A stretch of 21,061 nucleotides of DNA from contig KB722737.1 in assembly GCA_000349905.1 (NCBI GenBank), positions 1,412,294-1,433,354 of the forward strand, written 5' to 3'. Shown one piece after another: positions 1-9,347 of the stretch. The notes below the pieces were generated by a model. The model was not told the DNA's origin, made no database searches, and saw only the letters and a list, made by a program, of their open reading frames with translations. The number at the start of each line of letters is the position of its first letter. Position 1 is the stretch's first letter. Both the position numbers and the translations under genes were made by a program. Source of the DNA: Volvariella volvacea V23 (lineage: Eukaryota > Basidiomycota > Agaricomycetes > Agaricales > Pluteaceae).

Positions 1-7
1 CTACAAT

Positions 8-49
8 ATTCCATGACATTCCATGAGGCTATATATATGACTCAGTCAT
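8..49. repeat. Short tandem copy and TGACTCA palindrome
   Basis: ATTCCATGA occurs twice with a 10-nt period (8-16 and 18-26). Shortly after, 37-49 reads ATGACTCAGTCAT, a palindrome around a central C that contains TGACTCA, the core recognised by Gcn4/AP-1-type bZIP factors. No gene start is nearby inside the window, so a regulatory role is unproven. The match may be chance in AT-rich DNA. Confidence 0.35.
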
Positions 50-850
50 GATGTAATATGACTCCGAGGTTCTGGCATGTTCCATAACCTTCTGGAAGAT
101 TCTAAAGAAGTCTTGGCATGTGAGGATATTACTAACAATGATTATATAATAGGAATAGACGCCTAGGATAAGCGCTGAGGCATAAGCGCCCACAATAGCC
201 GCTCAAGGGTGTTAGCACTTGAGGGTTACTAGAAGAATGTGAGGTAATTGAAGGGAAGAAATAGTGTGAATACTGTCACATGTAGAAAACCGTGACAAGT
301 TCATATATAGCAAAATCTGAATGCAGAGTTGCTAAAAACTTGTTATAGCTATTTACATCATTTAGTTCTGAGAGCTTTTTGCTCTTTATACCTCAAGGAA
401 CCACATTATCCCAAAAATTCCACACAGCCCTTGGCTTTCATATTTAATCTCCAATGTAAAAATCATCCTAATAATGTAGTTTATTTATACAAAATTAGTA
501 TAAGTAATGATAAATATTCCTCTATTTATCCAAAATCATCCTACAGATAGTATATCAACCCATAGGATTTGTTTTAAGGTTAATAAGATTGTTGTTATAG
601 TTGACCTGGTTTCTTGAGGTAACACCAGACTATAACATGCACTTACAACACACATATCAATAAATAGTATATATTCAGGAAGCACTAGGTTCAGCAATGG
701 CCCACTACTATTACAAATAACAACTCTCTTCCACATCCTCAAGTATCAACATCTTACCTGCAACCCCCACAGACACCTGCTAGAGCAACCTATGGTGGCT
801 CCATCCACTGCAATAACCCAGACTTGTCAGATCAAGCACACTTAAATCCT

Positions 851-877
851 TGTCAGGGCTTATAAGAGCCCTTGACA
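851..877. repeat. Inverted repeat (hairpin) in gene-free flank
   Basis: The arms TGTCAGGGCT (851-860) and AGCCCTTGACA (867-877) are complementary apart from a single bulged base, around a 6-nt loop TATAAG. It is seen directly in the sequence. Nothing around it identifies it as a transposon end, and its function is unknown. Confidence 0.6.
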
Positions 878-898
878 TAAACACCCAACACTCAGACA

Positions 899-976
899 CC
901 CATTAAGCGTCTACACTACACCAACCAAGTGCTCACCCAGTGTCTACATTCATATGGACGCCCATCAAGCGTCTTC
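899..976 (+). repeat. Three degenerate copies of a CCCA...GYGTCTWCA motif
   Basis: The copies are CCCATTAAGCGTCTACA (from 899), CCCAGTGTCTACA (from about 936, four bases shorter) and CCCATCAAGCGTCTTCA (from 961). The spacing is irregular, 25 to 37 nt. They may be remnants of a minisatellite or of a repetitive element. Confidence 0.4.
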
Positions 977-1460
977 ATCATTTCGTTCTCCTTTTCCTTT
1001 TTCATTTCTGTTACTTCCCTTTCATTATATCTTCGATACATAATATGTATTACCCCATTCTCCCTCTTACACACCATCATTACCTACACACACCCACTTA
1101 TCCATACCCTATACCCACTCTACCCGTCTCCGTATTCCCATTTATGATATGCCCCTTTGTTTCATATTGAGTCCGATGATCCGATCTTGTTCTAGATGAA
1201 CATGTGTCAAGTCAGATGACCAGTTATGATTTCATATGACTCCATCCCATTCCCACATTGACTGCACATGACATGGGCTTACGTGTACATGCCGACCCAG
1301 CTTATGCATCCACTGGTCTGTGCGCTACACTCTTCGCTCAGGACTCCCACTTTGATACCTTCATTCTTACCCCCTCACTTCTCCTCACCCAGGAGATTAT
1401 ATCCTTTTATTTATCTTTATTTATCTTCAAGTAGTATATATACCATACTGCTCTTGCCAC

Positions 1461-1563
1461 CTATTCCCCAGCTTTAAAGATTCTTTGCTTGGGAATAGGT
1501 AAGCATACGAGCTAGCCTCTTCTTCACTCACACCTTTACTTACTATTCTTCGCTTGGGAATAG
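1461..1563. repeat. Repeated TTCTTYGCTTGGGAATAG with an inverted copy
   Basis: An 18-nt motif occurs at 1481-1498 and again at 1546-1563, differing at one base (T or C). In addition, CTATTCCCCAGC (1461-1472) is an 11-of-12 inverted match to the end of the first copy, GCTTGGGAATAG (1487-1498). The motif lies just beyond the ALG12 stop codon and could fall in its 3' untranslated region, where the RNA could form a stem. Confidence 0.6.
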
Positions 1564-1630
1564 AATCTGAGTATTCGCTTTTTCTCCAACAATCCTCCTC
1601 TACATACAATCTCATACAAGTTGTACCACA

Positions 1631-4152
1631 TCAACCCTTCACCTTCACCTTTCTATCCAAGATCCATAACCTCTCCTTCAACACCATCCTTAGCGGCCAC
1701 CGTCCTGCTCTTTGACCGCCTCCCACCCCTCCATCCGCACCCACTGCAGGCTCAGACTCGGACGCCGATGACGATGGCGACACCTCCGCACCCGTTACCT
1801 GTGCGGTGTCTCTCTCCTTCTCAGCCTCCTTGGTCGTCTTGGACCGCGACCTTGACCGCTTCCATCTCTTCACCTCCCTCGACCGGCCCGAGACGGCTGG
1901 TTTGGATTTGGATCTGGATCGGGGGCTGGAGAGGAAGCGTTTGAAAAGCCACCATTCCCAGTCGATCTCCCATCGCTCAAAGGAGGATATGACGGCTACG
2001 GTTGACCAGGTGGAGTCGAGGTCTGGGTCTGCTTCTGCATCTGTGTCTGATTGCGTATCTGTATCCGCGTCCGCGTCTGTGTCCGAGTTGGAAGTAGCCT
2101 TTTGTTCCGATCCCGACTTTGAGCCCGAGCTCGAGCTCGAGTTGGAGGCGGACGCGGAGGTGGACGCAGGGAGAGAGCTAGGGTTCACCTCTGAGATGAG
2201 GTGCGTGATGTAGTACCGCTTCGACAGGTCCGCGAGCGTCAGGTTTTCCGTTTTGTCGTAGTACCAGCCCCATCCGTCTCCGCTCCTCCTCGTACCGCTG
2301 CTGTCGGGATCGGGTTTCTTGTTGCCTAACTCAAGGGCGCTCGTGCTCGACTCTGACTCTGTATCCGTATCTACGGCCGCGTCGGCATCGGGGCTGGACT
2401 TGGTGTCGGAGGTGGGTGGCGAGAGGTGGGAGAAGGAGGAGTAGGGCGGATAGGGTGGAGAGTGCAAGTGGAGGAAGAGGGATGCGCCTGTTTGGGCTGC
2501 GAGGTTTGAGATGTGGATGTGTGGAAGGGCTGTATAGACCAAGCCGAGAGAGCAACAGCGTCAATCAAACGATTAACGAACTAAACAATCGATGGAGTGG
2601 TTGGCATAGAGAAGGGGACTTACGATCGACCTGACCCCACCAGTATATCTCGTGGAAGAAGACGAGGGCGTCGCCGCCCGGGTAGTTGGCTCTGGACGCG
2701 ATTGTGAAGGTGATTGTGGCCAGTATGTTGACGAGGAGGAGACCGAACGCTGTTGTCCAGAGGGTGAGCTTGTAGAATGACGATGAGATGCGGCGGGTTA
2801 TGCTACAAGAATCGGAGGCGGAACACGTAGAAAGGCATAGAATGGAAGACACGCATCAGCAAGCGACTAGGTGCTAAACGGAATACGAAAGAAAGAGCGA
2901 CTCACAGCCACTTCATCCCAACAGCAGCAGCGACATTCATAACCGGCACAACATACACCACGAATCTCCACTCCTTGTGCTTCAGATAGCTCATCCCCGC
3001 CACAAACATCACAAACGGCGTCACCAGCGTCCCTACCGTCGAGCTGATGCTCCATCCTACCAGACCGAGGGGCAAGGCTGTCAACAGGAGCTTGGGGATG
3101 TGGGTTGTGAAGTAGGAGAGAGGCGGGCTGACGCCCCAGTTGGAGGATTTGCCGAGGATGACGTTGTAGTGCAGGCTGGAGAGCTCGGGCCAGAGAAAGG
3201 TGGACCAGAAGTAGGAATCGATGAAGAGGGTGAGGGCTGCAGCAGGACGTGTGACGTGGGGAAGTGGTGTGACGTGACAAGAGACTTACCTAGGGATCCG
3301 AGACCAGCAACCACACCATGTACAATGAGGGTATTCATTTTGACTGTTCGCGACAACAGAGCTTGGAGAGTGATGGGTATAAGCAGGAGAGTGACTTCTG
3401 CACGAAAGATGACGGCCGTGAATGTTAGAAGAGCGATAGCGCGGTATGTTCCTTGACGAGTTGGTTTGTTCAGGCGGGGGTATGGAGGTATGAGAGAGTA
3501 GATTGCGGCGTTGACTGGACAACTCTGTAGTGAGCGTTAGTTGACGTGGGTGGGCGCCTATACGCACCAGGGAGCAGAGCAAACATGTTGGGAAGTGTTC
3601 GGCCCATCCAGAACGGGAGATGAAACTGAGAGCAAGTGACGAGAATGTATAGTACACCAGTGAGAGATCCCCAGCGCCGGGATACGGCGCGTCTAATGAA
3701 ACAGAGACCGATGCAGTTGAGGGTGGCGAGGACGAGTCGGACTGGGTACACGATGAGACAAACACGAAGAACGGTGGCGTGTCGACTCACCAGTAATCTG
3801 CATGGCGTATTTTGAGTTGAGCAGGCCCATGTAATTCGCGAACGACAGGACAGGCTTCGACAGCCACGCCAGCAGTACGCTGCCTATAAAGGTTCGTGGA
3901 ACCGGGCCAGGAAAGATCTTGTGGTCATACTTGACGACGTCGAGCAGTCACAGAGTGAACAACATCAGCCGAGCGCTGACGAGGCGGTAAAAAGGGGGAG
4001 CGCACATTTTGCAAGGCAGTGGGACCGACGCCGTACATGAGCACATCATGCGTGGCGTGCAGGCTGAAGCTTTCCTCGACCTTGGTGAAGGGGGCAGAGA
4101 GGACGTGCAGCCAGGCGACGACGAACAAGACAAGGTCCCAGAGGGGGCTCAT
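1631..4152 (-). CDS. ALG12: ALG12: dolichyl-P-Man:Man7GlcNAc2-PP-dolichol alpha-1,6-mannosyltransferase
   Basis: A GT22 multi-pass ER protein that adds the eighth mannose (alpha-1,6) to the lumenal N-glycan precursor, using dolichol-phosphate-mannose. My model has seven exons: 4152-4006, 3929-3791, 3741-3568, 3514-3290, 3236-2906, 2802-2624 and 2529-1631. They total 2094 nt, or 697 residues. Family signatures are the N-terminal TKVEESF..HATHD motif (about residues 24-36, the acidic lumenal loop), FPGPVPRTF, SYFW..WPE, KSSNWG.SP, HKEWRF (315-320), NYPGG and AAQTG (409-413). The start gives a short N-terminus running straight into the first hydrophobic helix. Human and yeast homologues are about 490-550 residues. 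The excess lies in the C-terminal third, in Ser/Asp- and Arg/Ser-rich stretches between conserved blocks (DKTEN, THLISE, ERLWIL). The gene is divergent from the ABC transporter. Confidence 0.95.
1808..2455 (-). other. Low-complexity insertions within the ALG12 C-terminal exon
   Basis: Three biased stretches interrupt the conserved ALG12 C-terminus. One is Pro/Ser/Asp/Glu-rich, between AAQTGASLF and the DKTEN block (about 2455-2273). One is a Ser run followed by alternating Asp-Thr/Asp-Ala (about 2164-2012). One is an Arg/Ser-rich basic stretch with SRSKSK and RSRSRSK (about 1927-1808). The DNA is correspondingly repetitive, with GAY-RCN-type hexamers. It also opens a long antisense frame, which I regard as an artefact. 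Confidence 0.8.
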
Positions 4153-4313
4153 CGCTGTGTGCGACGACGGGGACGAGCAGGAGGAGTGTCAGTTGTGTTT
4201 GTTTCTGGTTGCCTCGGTTCCGGTAACGCCGCGCTCGCTTATTTGCCGGACTTGCTCGTCACCAACCACAACCACAGCTCCCCGCCCCCGCCCCGTCGTC
4301 GTCGGCTCCCGCT
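4153..4313. promoter_or_regulatory. Divergent ALG12 / ABC transporter intergenic region
   Basis: Only 161 bp separate the two start codons, so both 5' leaders and the core promoters must lie here or overlap the genes. The transporter-proximal half has a C-rich tract with CCCCGCCCCCGCCCCG (about 4280-4295) and CACAACCACA upstream of it. No clear TATA box is visible. Shared regulation is an inference from spacing. Confidence 0.55.
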
Positions 4314-7300
4314 ATGGTTGGCTCGAGCAGCAAGGCCACGGCGCTGTCCACGGCGCTGCTTGTTCTGGCCCTCGCGCCGTCGCTGGTCCGTGCAGGCGCC
4401 AGGAACGCAACCCGTCTTCGTCAACCCCAGTCGAACGCAACTTACCATCTCTCAGTACGTGTCCACTCAATCATGGACTCCAAGTGCAGAAAATGACCAG
4501 GGGCGTGTGCAGGGCTTGACTTCTTCGTTGATCCCAGGCAAGTCCCCTCCGCGCTCGTGCGTGTGCCGTGCTCACGATCCCCGAATCCCGTCCTCCAGAG
4601 AAAGAGAAATGCCCACCATGTTTCAACTGTCTTCTCCCCGCATTTACGTGCGGTCAATACGGCCATTGCGATCCTTATGATGGGCAGTGCAAATGTCCGC
4701 CCGGTTGGGGTGGTATTGATTGTCTGATTCCACGTCAGTCTTTCATCTCGCATCATCTCTCAGGCTCAATCAACCGCTTTTCGTGCAGAATGCGACTCCT
4801 TGGCCGATGGCGAGCACAGGAGGCTGCGAGAGGACGGCAAAGCATGTGAATGTAAGGACGGTTGGGGCGGAATCAACTGCAACGGTACGCGCCCTTCCTA
4901 CAGCACTCCTCCGTCTCTCATTTTCTGCAGTTTGCCAAACCGATCAAGCCTGTGCCAACTTTCCTCTCATCGGCGGCATTCCGTCCCTCGAAGGCGAAGA
5001 ACAGAACATGACCTGCTACAAAGGCGGGGAGACCGTCTTCAACAACCATCAAATGTGCGACGTAACTAGTACGCATCCACTACCACCGAACCCTTACTCC
5101 ATCCACTCATCAATTACACCACGTAGACCGCAAGATCCTCGACATGCTACCCGGCAGACCGCCTCAGGTCACATTCAGTTGTGACAACGCAACTTCAACG
5201 TGTTCCTTCCAGTTCTGGACCGCTCAAGTAGAATCGTTTTATTGCGCATTGGACCAATGTACTTCAGCAACGAAACCTGGTTACGACTTTAATACGACCG
5301 TTTATCAGTGCGACAAGATCAAGTGTAGCTGTGTTCCGGGACGGTTTATATGCGGGGAGGACGGCAGTGTGGGTGAGTAGCGTTGCTTGAATTCCCTATT
5401 CTGTGCCTGATACACCCCCGTTACCGCTATCAAGACATTGGCGACTTTTTGCGAGAAGAGATCAAAGGTCCCGCAACATTCTCCTGCAAATCCGGATCTG
5501 GATGCAAATTCGAAGAGCCGGCCATGAACGACCTCATCGACAGTATTTTCGGAGACGCTTATATTTCTCTTACGTGTCATGGCGGTGAATGCTTGCATTA
5601 TTCTCAAGTTCCTGGGTATCAGGTACGCTGCCTGCACATTGTAGTTTTACCAGACTGACAACTTCAACATAGCGTCCCCCTAAACCCGACAACACTCTTT
5701 GGGTCGCACTTAGTTCAGCCGGAGCATGCCTAATCGTCGTCCTCGCATCCACAAGTATGTCCCTATCCCTTTCGCCTACACACTCTACTCACACCATGCT
5801 CCAGTCATCTGGTACGCAGGCCGCGCCAACGGCGGCGACTTCAACCAAATCCGCCTCCCCGAAAATGAAGCCGACAAGCTCATGACAGACCATGTCCCCG
5901 CCTCTCTTCACTTCTCCGGCATCACCTACACCCTCAACACCACCACCTCCGGGACGACCAACCGCGTCATCCTCGACAACATCTCTGGATCGGTCAAGCC
6001 CGGCCAGGTCATGGCCATCATGGGCGCCTCTGGAGCGGGCAAGTCGACGTTCCTCGATATACTGGCGAGGAAGAAGAAGCGCGGCGTTGTTAGCGGTACG
6101 ACCCTCGTCAACGGCCGAGAAGTCAACGACTCCGAGTTCCGCTCCGTCAGTGGCTTTGTAGACCAAGAGGACACGCTCATGTCCACGCTCACCGTGTACG
6201 AAACGGTCCTGTACAGTGCTCTCCTCCGGCTGCCGAGGGAGATGAGCTATGAGGCCAAGAAGTTTAGGACGCTGGAGACGATGAACGAGCTGGGGATATT
6301 GGGAATTCGGGATATGAGGATTGGGGAGAGCGGGAAGAGGAGTATTAGTGGAGGGGAGAAGAGGAGGGTGAGTATTGCGTGTGAGCTTGTGACGAGTCCG
6401 TCGATTTTGTTTTTGGATGAGCCGACGAGTGGTAGGTGGTTTCTCTTTGTCTTTTTTCCCCTCATGTTCCCTACTTCCCTCCGTGCTACTTGGGTCGTGG
6501 TTGGTGGGTTTGAGGAGGTGCTGATGAGGGATTGGTTGTTCATCTAGGTCTGGACGCGTTCAATGCGTACAATGTAATCGAGAGCTTGGTTTCGCTCGCG
6601 AGGGACTACAACCGTACCGTCATCTTTACGATCCACCAGCCGAGGAGCAATATTGTGGCGCTGTTTGATCAGCTCGTCGTGTTGGCCCAGGGCAAGTTGG
6701 TGTATTCGGGAGAGTTTGCGAAGTGTCAGGAGTACTTTGAGAGCATCGGGAAGCCGTGTCCGGCTGGATTTAATATTGCTGATTATCTGAGTACGTGGTT
6801 TCTTCTAGTTTTTGTTTCTTCTTTTCCTCTCTCTTTCGCTCTCCATTCCATTCCTTTCTCTTCCCGTCCTACCACCATTCCCCTTTGTTAATCTTCTTCT
6901 GAGAGGAGCAATGGCTGACGCGGCCACTCCATTCGACAGTTGACATGACCATGCAAGCCAGCATGGACACAACCCGACCAGGCTCGCCCACTGTCGAATC
7001 TCCCGCTTCCCCGAGCCCAGGAACAGCCTCAGGCTCTGGCGCAGGAGGAGCAGCATCACCTCTGATCGACGAAGAACAAGGCCTCATCCAACATCACCTC
7101 CACCGACCCGTCCCATCCTCAGGCTCAGCCTCCGAAGAAGACCCAGACGCGACAGAGCTCCAACAAGTCCGCAGCGGGTCCCACCACACGCCCCCGCTAG
7201 ATGCTGCTTCGCCTTCGACGCAGGCCAGGAAGTTCCTCAAGAAGAAGACGTCCCAGCTGCTCGAGGTCGTCTCGAACGCTGCGCAGTCGACGTCGTCGGC

Positions 7301-9048
7301 GTTATCTGGGTTTGGGCTCGGGAGAGGGAGCGGTGGTGCCGGGCAGGGCGTGTCGCCGAGGTTGATGGCGCTTGTGCAGGCGTATGCGGATAGCGAGGTT
7401 GCAAAGGGTATCAGAGAGGAGGGCGAGAAGTTGAGGAGGGAGGCGGCGGCCGCGGGTACTGCCTCCGCCACTCCTGCTGCGACTGGGACGACGCTTTCGG
7501 CTGTGACGAGTGCCTCGGCGTCTGGCACGACCGCCGTCTCGGGTGCGGATGCTGCCACTGGGGCTGGGCTGGTGACAAACGAGCTGCCGGATGTGGCGAT
7601 GGAGACAAAGTTGTTGAGGGGGAGGAAGAGGGCGAGTTATGGGACGCAGTTTAGGATTTTGAGCGGGAGGGCGTTTAAGAATCTGTATAGGGACCCGGCG
7701 TTGTTGACTGCGCATTATTTGAGTTCGATCGCGTTGGCACGTGAGTTTCTTTGTTCATTGTATGATGCCCTCTCCCCTCTTCGTCTTTTTTCCTATCCTC
7801 TCCCTCTGCCTAGTGCTTCGAAGGATCGCTTTTTATCCTCGAACTTTCATCCCGGCATCTATCACCCTCTCTTTTTTTTGGGTTTGAATTAGCGCTAACC
7901 GGTTTTTATTACTTCATCCAGTTATATGCGGATTGTTCTTCCATAATGTCACGTATGCCTGCCTCTTTTTGGATCATTGTAAGAGAAACTCAGTCATGAA
8001 TCTTTAGGAATGATATCGCTGGATTCCAGAACCGACTCGGTAAGCTTGTCGGTTCTACCAAGCCTTCGAAAGTGTTACTCATGCGCGTGTCATGTTGGAC
8101 AGGCATTTTCTTCTTTACTCTCGCTTTGTTCGGATTCTCGTGTCTGTCCAGTTTAGGATTGTTCGCTAATGAACGGATACTGTTCATGAGGGAAAGGTAA
8201 TCGTCGCACGCCGCCTCCCAATCCCTTCCTCTCGCTGACGCCTCTCTGCTCAGGTCAAATGGATACTACTCATCCTTCACATACTTCTCGTCCAAGGTAT
8301 GCTGACCTTCCCTCCTTTTATCCCACCACTCATCCTTTCCGTCAGGTCCTCTTTGATATTCTTCCCCTGCGCCTCGTCCCACCCTTAATGTTTGGCGGCA
8401 TCGTCTACGGCCTTGTCGGTCTCGTCCCCGAAGTCTCCGTCTTTTGGAAGTTCATGCTCACTCTCGTTTTGTTCAACTTGACGACCGCGAGCGTGGTGCT
8501 GTGGCTGTCGATCGCGTTCTCGAGTATTAGTGTGGCTAGCTTGGTGGGCACATTGGTCATGTTGTTCAAGTACGTTTCATCTCTCGCTATTGGCCTAATG
8601 TGCTGATCATGTTCAATGTAGTTTGTTGTTCACGGGTCTTTTGATCAACCGAGAGAGTGTTGCACCTGTTCTACAGTGGTTACACACCATCTCGTTCTTC
8701 CATGCTGCATTTGAGGCTTTGGCTGTCAACGAGCTGAGATACCTCCAGTTGAAGGAAATCAAGGTCCGTCGGCCTGACCCATAACTTTACATCATCTCGT
8801 TACTCACCCTTTTTAATCTAGTATGGAGTAGAGTTGGATGTTCCAGCTGCAACCATCCTATCCGTTTTCGGTCTCCGCGCACAGGTAAGTGTAACTTAAG
8901 CTTCACATAGGATTATAAGAACTGAAGTGTGCTTGTAAATTTTTAGTCATTCTGGTGGCCGAATATCTCGCTTTTGGCAATATTCTTCGTCACATTTACG
9001 ACAGCAAGTTACATAACATTACACTATTTCGTCAAGGAGAAACGGTAG
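4314..9048 (+). CDS. ADP1: Adp1-like ABCG half transporter with EGF-like N-terminus
   Basis: A membrane ABC transporter of the ABCG/White type, the ortholog type of yeast Adp1, whose substrate is unknown. My model has 19 exons: 4314-4454, 4513-4537, 4599-4733, 4789-4884, 4931-5068, 5127-5372, 5435-5622, 5673-5754, 5805-6431, 6548-6790, 6940-7740, 7922-7952, 8008-8039, 8103-8196, 8254-8296, 8346-8569, 8622-8763, 8822-8884 and 8947-9048 (3453 nt, 1150 residues; yeast Adp1 about 1050). In order: a signal peptide (1-27); Cys-rich EGF-like modules (60-97 and 102-134, each with GWGGI(D/N)C); a Cys-rich ectodomain; one helix (about 332-354); the nucleotide-binding domain with Walker [10 protein letters not shown] (424-432), signature SGGEK (from 532), Walker B ILFLDE (D555, E556) and switch H589; a long Ser/Ala/Gly/Pro-rich linker (about 641-870); then a six-helix-type domain ending in FVKEKR. 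All catalytic motifs are intact. Confidence 0.95.
4538..4598 (+). other. GC-AG intron in the ABC transporter gene
   Basis: The donor is CCCAG|GCAAGT and the acceptor CCTCCAG, with a CTCAC branch-like site. It follows a 25-nt exon (4513-4537). Frame requires it: joining exon 1 directly to exon 3, or using the nearby GTGCGT donor, puts the CPPCFNC block out of frame. GC donors are the known minor alternative in U2 introns, usually with a strong AG|GCAAGT context, as here. Confidence 0.75.
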
Positions 9049-9347
9049 TAGGAGTGCACATCTCGGGAGTTTGTGGCTGTGGGTGGTTGGTGTGGTGTTA
9101 CGGCGTGGAGCGAAGAGGATTCAACTCGCTTTGCTGATTCATAATTGCATAATGGGTTGGGTTAATTTCTTGGACTAGTTTGATCGCACTTTGGAAGGCA
9201 ATACACGCTTGGTATTATGTGATTAGTGCATAATGAAGATCGACGTATTTTTGTTGGACCGCTTGTGGAAACATCGAGGCACTGCAACACAAATTATCTA
9301 GACAACTACCATTAATCCGGATAGTGTCCAATCAAAGGCAAGAAGTA
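9049..9347. other. Convergent 3' intergenic region
   Basis: This 299-bp stretch lies between the stop codons of the transporter (plus) and the FAD oxidoreductase (minus) and should hold both 3' untranslated regions and poly(A) sites. I see no gene or strong repeat. The oxidoreductase may reach 9332 if its last intron is not used. Confidence 0.5.

Larger units (their letters stand above)
1..1630. other. Gene-free left flank, AT-rich then pyrimidine-rich
   Basis: No reading frame here looks like a real gene: the open frames are short, of biased composition and match no family I recognise. Roughly the first 700 bases are AT-rich, and 970-1450 is strongly pyrimidine-rich on the plus strand. The stretch contains several small palindromes and direct repeats, listed separately. 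It could be decayed transposon or LTR sequence, but I could not define element ends, a primer-binding site or any reverse transcriptase, integrase or transposase motif. Its right end also serves as the 3' flank of ALG12. Confidence 0.5.

Noticed and set aside
1..400. Possible LTR retrotransposon remnant, with a faint copia-like primer-binding complement near 381-394
   Set aside because: I could not find matching LTR ends, target-site duplication or any pol motif; the resemblance is too weak to call.
536..742. Small minus-strand hydrophobic frame in the left flank
   Set aside because: It is short, AT-rich, and has no homology I recognise or supporting signals.
1806..2213. Plus-strand frame with acidic repeats opposite ALG12
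   Set aside because: It is the antisense shadow of the Ser/Asp/Arg-rich ALG12 C-terminus; biased repeats keep both strands open.
2977..3456. Plus-strand 159-codon frame
   Set aside because: It lies opposite ALG12 exons 4 and 5 and crosses their intron, with no recognisable domain.
4442..4756. Minus-strand frame opposite the EGF-like exons
   Set aside because: It is a shadow of the transporter exons, spanning their introns, without domain evidence.
7094..7558. Minus-strand 154-codon frame opposite the transporter linker
   Set aside because: It is composition-driven and antisense to the low-complexity linker, with no family features.
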